DNA of 64,000 nt from Acetobacteraceae bacterium (GTDB lineage Bacteria > Pseudomonadota > Alphaproteobacteria > Acetobacterales > Acetobacteraceae). The position numbers and the translations under genes are program-made. The stretch is taken from contig CP154827.1 of the NCBI GenBank assembly GCA_039613835.1, forward strand, positions 1,714,001-1,778,000, read 5' to 3'. Each line of letters opens with the position of its first letter. Position 1 is the first letter of the stretch. The notes below the pieces were generated by a model. That model saw only the letters and a list, made by a program, of their open reading frames with translations, ran no database searches and was not told where the DNA came from. Shown one piece after another: positions 31,764 to 41,400 of this stretch.

Positions 31764-32524
31764 CCCGACAATCATGGCAAGTGCGGTCATCAAGACGGGG
31801 CGGATACGACCGATCCCGGCTTCCAACGCCGCTTTCAGGGCGTTGCCATGAATTTCAATCCGCTCACGCGCATAGGAGACGACGAGGATGGAATTGGCCG
31901 TTGCTGTGCCCATACACATAATGGCGTCTTGTCAGAGCGGGGACGGAAAGACGCGTCCCCGTCAGGAAGAGCGCCCAGGCAATCCCGGCCAGCGCCCCGG
32001 CAAGGCGGTAATGATGATGAAGGGATCAAGCCAGGTATGGAAATTGACGACGATCAGCAGATAGATCAGCAGGACGGATACGACCAGGCCAAAAATCAGC
32101 TGGCTGTAGGCCTGTGCATCGTCGTGGCCTGCCCGCGTACATCAATCGCCGCACTGCGCGGCACGCGCCCGGCGGTTTTGGACAGAACATGCTGGACGCC
32201 CGACAGGACCGAACCGAGATCTGTCCCCGGTTGGAAAAAAATATTAACGATGCCACGCCCGTAATAAGAGTTCGACTCCATCCGCTCTATATTGTTGACG
32301 GTTGAAGTGACGTTGAGCTCAAAATTATAGATGATGCGCCCTGCAAATTGCTCCGGCAGCATGCCATTATAGGCCCAGACGACGGAAACAACGGGTATTT
32401 TGATATTCGGGAAGACATCCGTCGGCGTCTTGAAAATCGCCAGAATACCGAACATCAAAATCAGGATTGAGAAGACAACAAAAGTCAGAGGGTGTCTGAG
32501 GGCGGTGACGACAATAGCGTTCAT
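31763..32524 (-). pseudogene. RND efflux permease remnant with large internal deletions
   Basis: The start (ATG 32524) is a normal RND permease N-terminus: ALRHPLTFVVFSILILMF, DVFPNIKIPVVSVVWAYNG, MESNSYYGRGIVNIFFQPG. After about 115 residues the sequence jumps to the segment preceding TM8 (SAAIDVRGQATTM), then in shifted frames AYSQLIFGLVVSVLLIYLLIVV and LDPFIIITALPG, TGTRLSVPALT, MCMGTATANSILVVSYARER and IRPVLMTALAMIVG, where it is joined directly to the membrane fusion gene at about 31763. A full permease has about 1050 residues; roughly 250 remain. The missing part includes most of the pore domain and several TM helices. Confidence 0.88.
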
Positions 32525-33479
32525 TTAGTGAGGCGCTTCCAATCGATTTTGTCGCAGGGGAGGTCGCGACCGATGGGCGACCCTCGGTAACGGGCGGACC
32601 AACGTTTACGAAGAGTAGCGACGAGATGACAAAACTACGCGCAAAATGTCCAATTACTTTTTTTTAAAGTTGAATTTCGACAGGCACGACTCCTCGCTCC
32701 TGTCTCGCAGCGTGCATCCTGCTGATCGCACGCTACAAATCGCTCTGACAAACAAAAGTCAATTTTCTATTAACTATTGTTTATAACATGTTGAAATTAC
32801 AGCGTAAGAGGCGACCCTCCACGGCACTGAGCAATATGATGACAAAATGTTGCAAATTTTGATACGTGCATTTTAAAAGATATCCGGTCAAAAAACGGGA
32901 TTTTCAAAAACAATGTGAGTCATCTACAATCTAAAGTGGTATAATTTATTGAGAAGATTCTTCAAATTATACCAATGTCATAAAGTAGTATTTTATGATG
33001 TAAAATATATATTATTCTTCAAATAAGTATATTTGCTTCATACTTTAGGATAAAATAAATATAAAATGGAGTCATAAGGATTCATTCATTCAATAAATTA
33101 TTTTTTAGTGCAAGTCCTTGGTTGTGGCGACTTATTGGGGAGAGCGGCTCCCGAAAAGATGTATTGTCGATGGGCGTCCGGTCATTCAGTGCACGCAATT
33201 TATGAAGCCGCGCTTTACGTGTTGATTTCCCCCTAGGAAGAGGAGTTTTGCCCCCAAATCCATCATCAAGTCGCTGGCGGTTTTCCAGGGTGAACGGCTT
33301 CAAGTGTCGCGTTCGAAACGGCTTAATGTTGATGAAAAATTGTTATTATCCTTAGCGAGTATTTGAGCCGCCTCTTCTGCGCATTTATCCGCAAAAGAGG
33401 CATCATTACATTAGGCCGTGGTGACACGTCGCATGACTTCTTGTTCTCACGGACAATTTTATTTGAGGAGAATTTAAAA
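32525..33479 (+). other. AT-rich intergenic region without recognisable gene
   Basis: Bases 32640-33110 are strongly AT-rich with several short repeats of ATATTT and AAAAT type, in contrast to GC-rich surroundings. A minus-strand open frame of 73 codons (33082-33303) is basic and resembles no family I know. The region probably holds promoters for the diverging efflux operon and for the HTH gene at 33480. I see no transposase or RNA gene. The composition suggests acquired or strongly relaxed sequence. Confidence 0.5.
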
Positions 33480-33722
33480 TTGGTCATGAAAGGTGTCAAA
33501 TTTACGCCGCGCCAGGTGCGCATACAATTCATGAAAAAGAAATTTCTGGAGCAGATCGCGAAATCCGCCAATATCTCTGAAGCTGCGCGCGTCGCCGGGA
33601 TTGATCGGGGCACCGCTTATAATTGGCGGCAGGCTGACCCGGATTTCAATGAAAAATGGGAGAAAATGCTCGATCATTCGGATGGCGCCCCGGTAGAAAC
33701 ATGCTCCGAGGCAGAGAGCTGA
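33480..33722 (+). CDS. Small helix-turn-helix protein, phage-terminase-small-subunit or regulator-like
   Basis: About 80 aa. A TTG at 33480 lies 9 bases after GAGGAG (33465-33470); the ATG at 33486 is spaced 15 bases, so TTG is the likelier start. The product (MKGVKFTPRQVRIQFMKKKF onward) contains a clear HTH: ISEAARVAGIDRGTAYNWRQ, followed by ADPDFNEKWEKML. This combination of HTH and a trailing 'D-x-x-F' helix is typical of small phage terminase or resolvase-like DNA-binding proteins that recognise how cells are recruited to a DNA site. The neighbourhood has no other phage gene. Exact function unknown. Confidence 0.6.
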   Translation: MVMKGVKFTPRQVRIQFMKKKFLEQIAKSANISEAARVAGIDRGTAYNWRQADPDFNEKWEKMLDHSDGAPVETCSEAES

Positions 33723-33802
33723 CGTCAGCAAAAAAAATGGACGGAATAAAGCGTCAGCCGAATTGAGGGGGCAGACGCTTTACCGGGCCGCTTTGGCTGA
33801 AC

Positions 33803-34638
33803 TCATATGCCACGATGATTGGGAAGGTGCAGCGTGCCCGGCTGGGGTGAAAGCTGCGTCCCGGCCGAGGCGGGTGACGATGAGTCATCGCCCAGCGGGA
33901 ATACGGCATCCGGCATCTCGACGGATTTCGGTGCCGTTGGCGTTTGGGGTGCCGCAGATTTTTCTGGCGCTTTGACAATAGTGACGCCGGAGGGCGCGTT
34001 GGCTGCCGCATCACCTGCCGCCGATGCGCCATCATCGCCAGTACCGGGGTTCAAGGAAATCTGTTTGACGTCGCGACGCAGCGGCGTCCCGCCTGCATCC
34101 ACTAGCCAATCCCCCAGAACGTGTCGGATCTGATATTCCAGTGCGCTGTTCATGCTGCGCATCATGGAAATTCCCATATTATCCAGCGCTTCGGGCGAGT
34201 CAGCGTCAATATCACCCATATAGGCGGTGCTGTCGGTGCGGATGACAGCGTAACCCGCCGTGTCGCTCATCGGAGAGGCGACATCAATCCGAAGGGATAA
34301 TTGGCCGATCAGGGTCGAGACGGGTGCGTGCTGGATGGAATCCCTCACCACCGTGATTTTAGCGGTGCCGTGACTGCCCGCGGCATTGAGGCGGTGCGCG
34401 ACCATTTCACGTATCCGCATCATGAGAGGGACAGATGCGCGGTAGGAAATGTCGCCAGGCACATGCTGGCGCGCGGAGTCATCAATGACGGTGATGGAAG
34501 CGACATTGAGGTTCAGCGTCTTGAAGTCCGCATAGTCGATGGGCGGAGAAGGGTCCGGGCGTCGCGGACCACACCCTGTGATGGTGAAAAAACCACGATC
34601 GACGTTATGAATGTCACACCGATTCCGACTCTTCTCAT
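33803..34638 (-). pseudogene. Lipoprotein of unknown function, frameshifted near the N-terminus
   Basis: ATG 34638 gives MRRVGIGVTFITSIVV; in a run of six A on the plus strand (34587-34592) the frame slips, and one more base yields FFTITGCGPRRPDPSPP, a lipobox (ITGC) followed by a Pro-rich linker. The remaining frame continues with DYADFKTLNLNVASITVIDD, DISYRASVPLMMRIREMV, ISMMRSMNSALEYQIRHVLG and a long Pro/Ala-rich C-terminus. Joined length is about 278 aa. It lies 22 bases after the unknown 359-aa gene and is probably in one operon with it. I do not recognise the family. Confidence 0.7.
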
Positions 34639-34660
34639 CGCTGCTTCCGCTCCCTTACCT

Positions 34661-35731
34661 TTACTGAGTGTCACTGAGGATGGTTTTAGACCTTGCGTCG
34701 TATCCGCGATAAAAACCGGATGGTGAGGGTGCATCTCGTGTCGGCTTGATGGCGGCCATATCGGGCTCAGGCGTGGCATCCTGATCTTTCGATTTGGATG
34801 CGCCCGTCTGGCTGAGAAAAGCCCAGGCGGGGGAAATGAGATCGGCACGTTGGTAAGTCGGTTTATGCTCGGGGAGCACTTCCGGCGTTGGGGACAGATT
34901 TGTCATGTCGGATGTGCGGCCAAGGCCGAAACTCTCAGGATCGAAATGCTGCGCATGTTCAATCACCTGGACATGGGAGGGGTTGATCAACATCCAGGCA
35001 AGAATTTTCGCCGGGATAAGCGCCGGAAACTCAAGGTCGGAGATTACAAGCCCGGTATCAGGAAGATAAAGGCTGGGAGGGTCTTTTAAGCCGGACCGTC
35101 TCCAGATCAGGTAAAATGCCGCATCTGCATCATCATCATAAAAGCGATGGACGAGCAGATCCTCGATCATGAAAGAAAGCTGGGATCGAAGCGGCTTGTC
35201 GTCGAATGGCGACAGGATAATCGGCGTTTCCGCCGTGATGCGCGTGCCCAGCAACCGCGTGATCGCGGAGATACGCCATTGGCCGACCAACTCAGGTTGT
35301 GCTGCGGCTTTTTGCACGATCTCGGCTTTGGTTGAGACCGAGATATTTCTGATATTCCGCGCTGACCAGGCGAGGCTGAGATGGAGGGAGAGAAATTCCG
35401 GCATGGCGGAAATATCTTCCCCGGACGTCACGCGTGACGGTTTCTTGGAGAGAGATGTGCAGTAAAGCGCCTTATAAGCGTGCGCAACCGTGCCGAGGAC
35501 ATCATCTGTATCGAGTTTGGAGAGAAACTCGATATGTGAACCGCAATAATCAAAGCGACTATTCAGAAACCAGGCAGCCCGCCTCGCGCTCTTTTCCTCT
35601 ATGAAAACGACCGCGCTGATATTGTCGGAAAGGCTGACATGCGCCTCCACCCGCCATCCCGGGTAGAGACGCTCCAGCCGATGTCCATCGACGCGGACGC
35701 GGCGATAGAAATTTGCGATGTCGTTGCTCAT
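34661..35731 (-). CDS. Conserved-looking protein of unknown function
   Basis: About 356 aa, start taken at ATG 35731 (MSNDIANFYRRVRVDGH); a GTG at 35740 is also possible. The composition is soluble, with no signal peptide or TM helix. Visible features are an N-terminal mixed alpha/beta region (WRVEAHVSLSDNISAVVFIEE), a central region (LLGTRITAETPIILSPFDDK), an IW-rich stretch (DAAFYLIWRRSGLKDPP) and a charged, Pro-rich C-terminal tail (residues 270 on) that is probably disordered. The frame is intact. It sits between broken hslO (12 bases upstream) and a broken lipoprotein gene. I do not recognise a domain and assign no function. Confidence 0.65.
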   Translation of the reverse strand: MSNDIANFYRRVRVDGHRLERLYPGWRVEAHVSLSDNISAVVFIEEKSARRAAWFLNSRFDYCGSHIEFLSKLDTDDVLGTVAHAYKALYCTSLSKKPSRVTSGEDISAMPEFLSLHLSLAWSARNIRNISVSTKAEIVQKAAAQPELVGQWRISAITRLLGTRITAETPIILSPFDDKPLRSQLSFMIEDLLVHRFYDDDADAAFYLIWRRSGLKDPPSLYLPDTGLVISDLEFPALIPAKILAWMLINPSHVQVIEHAQHFDPESFGLGRTSDMTNLSPTPEVLPEHKPTYQRADLISPAWAFLSQTGASKSKDQDATPEPDMAAIKPTRDAPSPSGFYRGYDARSKTILSDTQ

Positions 35732-35752
35732 GGCGGTCACTTATCCAAGCCC

Positions 35753-36693
35753 CTAAACGGGGTCAGGCGCGATATTGTTGCGATCAAATCGATAATCTAC
35801 TCCGCAAAATTCACATGACATTGTGATCACGCGATTTTCAGCCATTTCATCAAGGTCGTCATCACCGAAATTTCTCAAAACAGATAAAAGTTTTTCATGC
35901 GAGCATCTGCAGCCGAAACGCGCCGGACGGGGCGGGGCGACGGCAACGCCAAGCGTGCCAAAAACACGGCATAATAAGGCGCTATGCGTCAAATGCGGGT
36001 TAAAAACCTCTTCCGCCGTCAGCGTCGCGGCGAAGGTTTTCGCCGTCTCCCAATGATCTTCCGCCGCGTGATGACTTTCACGCCCGCCCTCATCGGCGAT
36101 GCGCTCCACGACCAGCGCGCCAGCATCCCATTTTCCGTCCTGAAAGCGTGAGAAAAGCCGGATCAATGTCGGGAGTTGCTCACTGGTGGCGAAGTAATGC
36201 GCCGCCATTTCCGACAGAGACTCACCTTCCAAAGTGACGATGCCCTATTGACGATCTATCTCCGGGCCCTGATCAATCGTGAAGGCAAAATATCCCTTCC
36301 CGAACATGATATCAGCGCGCGGCTCTATCTCCGGCAGGTCGTGAAGGCGGTCGTCTTCCGCCAGACGCATATAGAGGCGCACGACCCCATCATGTGTGCT
36401 GTCCGCAACCAGCAGCGACACGGGCCCGTCACCCTTGACCTGAAGGGAGAGGCCCCCTCAAATTTAAGTCCGGCGCTTCATACCCGCCGCCAGGCTCAGC
36501 GCCTGCCCACCAAGGTGCGCGGCGGCACCTAAGGCCTTGCTGCGCGGGAGAGGATCGCATCCGCCAGCCCGCCCAGACGCACGAGGCGCCCGCGCACCGG
36601 GCTGCCGGAAAGGTTGAATGACACATCGTTGATCTCGATGTCCGGGATAGCGGCGGCATTAGGGTGAGAGGCGGGCATGTCCGACATTTTCAT
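35753..36693 (-). pseudogene. hslO: Redox-regulated chaperone Hsp33, broken
   Basis: From ATG 36693 the pieces read IPDIEINDVSFNLSGSPVRG and LVRLGGLADAILS, then in a second frame ALGAAAHLGGQALSLAAGMK, then LSLQVKGDGPVSLLVADSTH, GVVRLYMRLAEDD and ADIMFGKGYFAFTIDQGPE. At 36245-36247 an in-frame TAG interrupts the family segment where a Gln codon is expected (DRQ-stop-GIVTLEGESLSEM). The last piece contains the redox zinc site CRC (GCRCSHEKL) and CEFC. At least three frameshifts near 36545, 36460 and 36450 plus one nonsense codon. Hsp33 protects proteins during oxidative heat stress; its loss fits a protected niche. Confidence 0.9.
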
Positions 36694-36717
36694 GATAGGA
36701 ATTTCGTCAGTCCGGCC

Positions 36718-37701
36718 TCAGGATGCAAGACCGGCGCTGGCCCAATCTTCACCCCCCAGACACCAGAGTAAAAGGCTCTTCTGGGCATGAAGACGGTTTT
36801 CAGCCTCATCAAAGACGACGGAAGCCGCGCTTTCGAAGACTTCCGACGAGACTTCCTCACCGACATGGGCGGGCAGGCAATGCATAAAGAGCGCACCCGA
36901 TGCCGCTTGCGACATCAGGTGTTTTGAAATCTGAAATGGGCGTAAAGCCTCCAGACGCTCTTCTGAATCTATGTCGGACATGCTCGTCCACGTATCCGTA
37001 ACGACGCAATCCGCGTTTTTCACGGCATCTTCAGGATCGTGGAAAAGCCGGATGCGCCCCCCTTCGCGGCGGGCCCAATCCAGCACTTCCGGCCGTGGCG
37101 AAAGGGATGGCGGCGTGGCGAGATCAAGCGAGAAATCGAATCTCACAGCGCCTTCAATGAGGGAGGTCGCAACATTATTGCCATCCCCCACCCACGCCCA
37201 TTTTGTGCCGGCCACCGGGCCGCGATGTTCTTCAAACGTCATGATATCAGCGAGAATCTGCACCGGATGCGAGTCAGGCGTCAGGCCATTTATCACGGGG
37301 ATAGAGCTCCATCGCGTGAGCTCCCTCAACGTCTCGACATCACCGGTCCGAACCACCAGCGCGTCGAGAAAGCGCGACAGAACCCGCGCCGTGTCCGCCA
37401 GCGACTCACCCCGCCCCACCTGCATATCTGCGGGTGAAAGAATGAGCGTCCGGCCGCCCAGTTGACCCGTACCGACTTCAAAGGAAATGCGCGTGCGGGT
37501 GGAGGGTTTTTCCAGCATCAGGCCGAGACTGCGCCCGGCGAGGGGTTGCTTCGGATGGAGGAGGAATTTCCGCCCCGACTGCATGCGTTTAACCGACGCG
37601 CCGACATCAATGATGGCACGCAACGTTGAGGCGTCGAGATCACGGAGATCGATAAAATGCCGTATTCCGGTTTGTTCGCGGACGGGCGCTAAATTGTTCA
37701 T
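36718..37701 (-). CDS. argF: Ornithine carbamoyltransferase
   Basis: Makes citrulline from ornithine and carbamoyl phosphate in arginine synthesis. The 327-aa product has the carbamoyl-phosphate motif KPSTRTRISFEVG, the ornithine-side motif HCLPAHVGEEV, and DSHPVQILADIMTFEEH where many relatives have HPCQ or HPTQ; the Val is a small variation. argD ends 2 bases upstream of the ATG, so argD-argF form one unit on the minus strand. No lesion is seen. Confidence 0.96.
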   Translation of the reverse strand: MNNLAPVREQTGIRHFIDLRDLDASTLRAIIDVGASVKRMQSGRKFLLHPKQPLAGRSLGLMLEKPSTRTRISFEVGTGQLGGRTLILSPADMQVGRGESLADTARVLSRFLDALVVRTGDVETLRELTRWSSIPVINGLTPDSHPVQILADIMTFEEHRGPVAGTKWAWVGDGNNVATSLIEGAVRFDFSLDLATPPSLSPRPEVLDWARREGGRIRLFHDPEDAVKNADCVVTDTWTSMSDIDSEERLEALRPFQISKHLMSQAASGALFMHCLPAHVGEEVSSEVFESAASVVFDEAENRLHAQKSLLLWCLGGEDWASAGLAS

Positions 37702-37703
37702 CG

Positions 37704-38891
37704 TTAGGACTCCGTTGACGAAAGGGTAAAATGCTGTACCGTTTTCTCAAGCGCGTCGAGGGCGATGACGCACTCCGCCTCCGAGACGATGAGGGGAGGG
37801 ATCAGACGCAGGGTGTTGTCTCCCGCGGAGGTACACAGCAATCCATAACCACGCGCGACTTTCATGACCTCCGCGACGGGGGGGGCGCATTTGAGGCCCC
37901 ATATCAGCCCGCGTCCGCGCGCAAGGGTGAAGACAGCGCCATAATTCCGGCATAAAGCGTCCAGCTTCTCGCCCAGAATGCGGCCCGTGCGTTCAACGCG
38001 CTCCAGAAAACCTGGGTGGGTGACGATATCGAGCACCACATTCCCCGCCGCGCAGGCAAGCGGATTGCCACCAAAGGTGGAACCATGGGTGCCTGGCGTC
38101 ATGGCCTGCCCCACGTGGGACTTCACGAGGATTGCCCCGATCGGCACGCCGCCGCCGAGGCCCTTCGCCAGGGAGATAATATCGGGCGAGATCCCTTCCC
38201 ACTCATAAGCGAAAAGTTTGCCCGTTCGGCCAATACCAGTCTGGACCTCATCCAAGGCGAGGAGCAGGCCATATTCGTCACAGGTTTGGCGTAAAGCTTT
38301 CAGGAAGCCGTCTGAAAGCGGCTTAACACCGCTCTCACCCTGGATGGGCTCCACGAGGATACCGGCAGTCTGGGACGTGATGGCCGCGCGGACCTCATTC
38401 ATATTATCGAAAGCCACGTGATCAAATCCGTCAACGGGCAGCCCGAAACCTTTGAGATACGTCTCGTTACCCGTTGCGGAGAGGGTCGCCAGCGTGCGGC
38501 CATGGAAAGCGCCGTGGAAGCAGATCAGACGCTGGCGCTCCGGATGGCCGTTTTCCGCATGAAAACGGCGCACCATTTTGATCAACCCCTCATTGGCCTC
38601 GGCACCGGAGTTGCAGAAAAACACCTGATCCGCGAAGGAATTTGCAACAAGCTTTTCGGCCAGAATTTCGGCCTGCGGGATGCGGTAAAGGTTGGAGACA
38701 TGGATGATGCGCCGGACCTGCTCGGTTATGGTCGCGACAAGCGCATCATGTCCGTGCCCAAGAGAAGACACGGCAATACCTGACCCGAAATCAAGATATC
38801 GTCGTCCATCACTGGCAAAAAGCCAGCAGCCCTCACCCCTCTCGAAAGAAAGATCAATACGATTGAAGACTGGCAGGAGAGCAGACGACAT
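37704..38891 (-). CDS. argD: Acetylornithine aminotransferase
   Basis: PLP-dependent class III aminotransferase of arginine synthesis, converting N-acetylglutamate semialdehyde to N-acetylornithine. The 395-aa product shows FCNSGAEANEGLIK, FHGAFHGRTLATLS, the PLP-contacting LLALDEVQTGIGRTG and the Schiff-base Lys in ISLAKGLGGGVPIG, then HGSTFGGNPLACAAG. Start at ATG 38891 (MSSALLPVFNRIDLSFERG) matches the family. It lies directly upstream of argF with a 2-base gap. Confidence 0.96.
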   Translation of the reverse strand: MSSALLPVFNRIDLSFERGEGCWLFASDGRRYLDFGSGIAVSSLGHGHDALVATITEQVRRIIHVSNLYRIPQAEILAEKLVANSFADQVFFCNSGAEANEGLIKMVRRFHAENGHPERQRLICFHGAFHGRTLATLSATGNETYLKGFGLPVDGFDHVAFDNMNEVRAAITSQTAGILVEPIQGESGVKPLSDGFLKALRQTCDEYGLLLALDEVQTGIGRTGKLFAYEWEGISPDIISLAKGLGGGVPIGAILVKSHVGQAMTPGTHGSTFGGNPLACAAGNVVLDIVTHPGFLERVERTGRILGEKLDALCRNYGAVFTLARGRGLIWGLKCAPPVAEVMKVARGYGLLCTSAGDNTLRLIPPLIVSEAECVIALDALEKTVQHFTLSSTES

Positions 38892-38976
38892 GGATCATCA
38901 TTCCTTACCCACAATTAAAAATAAAATCCCCGCCCTCGCAGGCAGGGAAAAACGAAGGGGCACATCATGACGGATT

Positions 38977-40592
38977 TCACATGCCGCGGTCAAATACTGC
39001 GTTAACGCGTCGATAACGAAGATTACGCGCCAGCCAGCACCCGACGCGGATTTCAGAAGCCGGGTGACGCACCTTCTTTTTTCGCGCATCGAGGATTTCG
39101 ATTGTCCAGTCACCTGGCGGCGCATGGTCAAGGGCGCGGCGGCACGGCATCCAGAAGACATCGTCACTCAGTCGCCGGATCGGAGACACAGATCCCTTCC
39201 CGAGGAAGCCGAAGAAAGCACCGTAAAGGCCCCGCCCGTCTGCCGTGATGTCAAGCCAGGAGTCGTTCTCGGCACAATAATTAGGCGCCGCGTATGATGT
39301 CCCGATCATCCGGCCCATCGTAATCGTAAGGCTTCAAACGGCGCAGGGTGACGGACCGGCCTTCAGTGGGGCGGTGCATGATGGTCGCCTCACCCTCGGA
39401 CGGAATACGGGTGCGAAAACGATCCTCCGGCATCTCATCCGGCTCAGGGCAGGTTTCCGGCGGATGAAGGTAATGGAGCATCCTGCCGGAAGGGCCGTGG
39501 AAGATCTGTGCGGCGAGCCCTGCCGCATCATCGAGGAAAACTCCGGATGGGGGCGTGTCGACCGGTGATGCGGACGCGACCCGTCGGGGCGGCGCCTCGT
39601 CAATCCCGAGTGCGGCGCGCGCAAGCCTGTGGGCCGCCCCGGAGGCGTCTGACATATGGTTGAAGAGAACGACAACAGAAAGTCGATCCTCAGGCACATG
39701 CATGCGGAAGCTGTGCCACCCCCCGCAGCCCACCGCCATGGCCGGTTGCCTTGCGGCCTTCGAACGTAAAATGCCGCAATCCGAAACCATAAGGTGCGGG
39801 CGTCCCGTCAGTGAAATGCTGCGGTTGAGATAATTGCTGATAAATGCCGCGCGGGTGATCTCGTTCACGATCAATATGCAGCTCCCACGCGATCATATCG
39901 TCGAGACTCGCCCCGATCCCCGCATCGCCCGTCCATAGAATGCGGTTTGTCGCCGGGATAAAGCCGGTCACCACGCTGCCTTCGTAACCCGTTCCGCCGT
40001 CCGGAAGGCTCGTTGTATCAGCCGCGATAAACGCATGCTCCATGCCATAACGGGAAAAAACATGATGGTGCATCAAAGACGCGTAATCGCGGTCAAGACG
40101 TCGTGCCACGATGTCGCCAATGAGGCGAAAATTCTGGTTACAATAGGAATATGACGTGTCGGGTGCGAATTGCAGCGTCTTCGTCATCATGATGTGACGC
40201 GCATCATCCTCGGAGAATAATGTGTCGGGCAGGGCACCCATGACCATGCCCATGGCCCAGTAATCGCGGAACCCGGATTGGTTGTGCGCGAGATGCGCAA
40301 TTTGAGGCATAGGGTCCTCAAGTTGTGGTAAAAAATGCCGCACATCTTCATCAAGGCGGCTGAATTCCGGAAACGCGTCAACCAGAAGCGCGCAGGTGAA
40401 TTGCTTGGTGATTGAGGAGATGCGGAAAGTCGTGCGCGGCGTAAACGAGATATGACGCTCAAGATTAATATAACCCCAACTCTCCCGCGCGCGGACCTGA
40501 CCATCTTTGACGATGGCGATGGCACCACCGGAGCCGGGATAAAGTTCTGGCAATTGCCGGATCAGGCGTTCTTCCTTGCGATGTTGGGCCAT
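38977..40592 (-). pseudogene. D-aminopeptidase (serine beta-lactamase-like), frameshifted
   Basis: The 300-aa N-terminal piece from 40592 is a penicillin-binding-protein-like domain with the SxxK motif SITK in FRISSITKQFTCALL, the YxN motif YCN in SYSYCNQNF and the HxG motif HGG in GRKATGHGGGLRG. The gene slips in a run of six C (39719-39724); one base fewer gives GWHSFRMHVPEDRLSVVVLF. A second slip near 39300 separates YDYDGPDDRD from the last domain (AENDSWLDITADGRGLYGAF, FWMPCRRALDH, WTIEILDARKKK). Total length, about 535 aa, and the layout of one catalytic plus two C-terminal barrel domains match D-aminopeptidase of Ochrobactrum type. It removes N-terminal D-residues from peptides. Confidence 0.85.
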
Positions 40593-40779
40593 AACTGACT
40601 GCCCTTTCGACTCTGCGACATGCGGGTTATCCTCAACTTAGCTTTTCAAGCCGTCCGCTTAAGTGTCAAGCCTGTCACGTCGGGCAGGACGCGTATTGCA
40701 GGGATTTTCGCAGCCCCATGCGCAATTCAGCGCTGGAGGGCGTTATGGAGAGGAGAGATGCGCCGATGGGAGGCTTCTG

Positions 40780-41400
40780 ATGCGGCATGTCCGCGCTGTT
40801 GGCATGAAAGATGCGCCAGATCTGCGCGGTGTGGCGCTGCGACACCTCGCGCGTTTTGCAACGACGGAGAAACGCCTCGGTGAGGTATTGGAGCGGCGCA
40901 TCAAGAGGTGGGCTGCGCGCGCTCAGTCCTCCGGGGTGGAGGATGAGGCGGTCGCGGCGGAAAGCGCGCGGCTTCACAAATCCGTGCCAGGGATTATTTC
41001 CGAGATGGTGCGCACCGGCGCTGTCAATGATCAAAATTTCAGCGCCAGCCGTGCCCGCGCCCTTTTGCGCTCCGGCCATAGCCGCCGACACGCCACGGCG
41101 TGGCTACAGAGTCACGGGGTGATGCCGCAGGATGTTGCCTCTGGAATTGAAGATGCCATGGGTGGTGCGGAAGATGGCGGGGTAAATGAGCTCGCCGCTG
41201 CCCTCATCTTCGCCCGGAAAAAGCGTCTCGGGCCTTTTACCTCACGTAAAATTGCGGCAGACGGGATGGAGAGCGGTGACCCGCGCCGCGCACTGGCCGC
41301 GTTTGCGCGGGCCGGGTTCTCTCATGGCACCGCCTGCGAGGCTTTGGCATTTTCTTATGAGGAGGCGATAGATGCTATTCTCAAATTCCGCAATATCTGA
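40780..41400 (+). CDS. recX: Regulatory protein RecX
   Basis: Inhibitor of RecA filaments. The 206-aa product begins at ATG 40780, 6 bases after a GGGAGG site, and shows the RecX-type LRGVALRHLARFATTEKRLGEV, VPGIISEMVRTGAVND, SASRARALLRSGHSRRHATA and DPRRALAAFARAGFSHGTACEAL repeats. The frame is open upstream but that part is not conserved. The downstream CHAP lipoprotein starts inside its last codons (28-base overlap). recA is not in the window. Confidence 0.88.
   Translation: MRHVRAVGMKDAPDLRGVALRHLARFATTEKRLGEVLERRIKRWAARAQSSGVEDEAVAAESARLHKSVPGIISEMVRTGAVNDQNFSASRARALLRSGHSRRHATAWLQSHGVMPQDVASGIEDAMGGAEDGGVNELAAALIFARKKRLGPFTSRKIAADGMESGDPRRALAAFARAGFSHGTACEALAFSYEEAIDAILKFRNI

Noticed and set aside
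3002..40592. All frameshifts as mere sequencing errors
   Set aside because: Possible for single indels, but essential genes are spared, four genes have substitution-type stops, and the efflux operon has kilobase deletions. Kept as the main caveat for any single indel.
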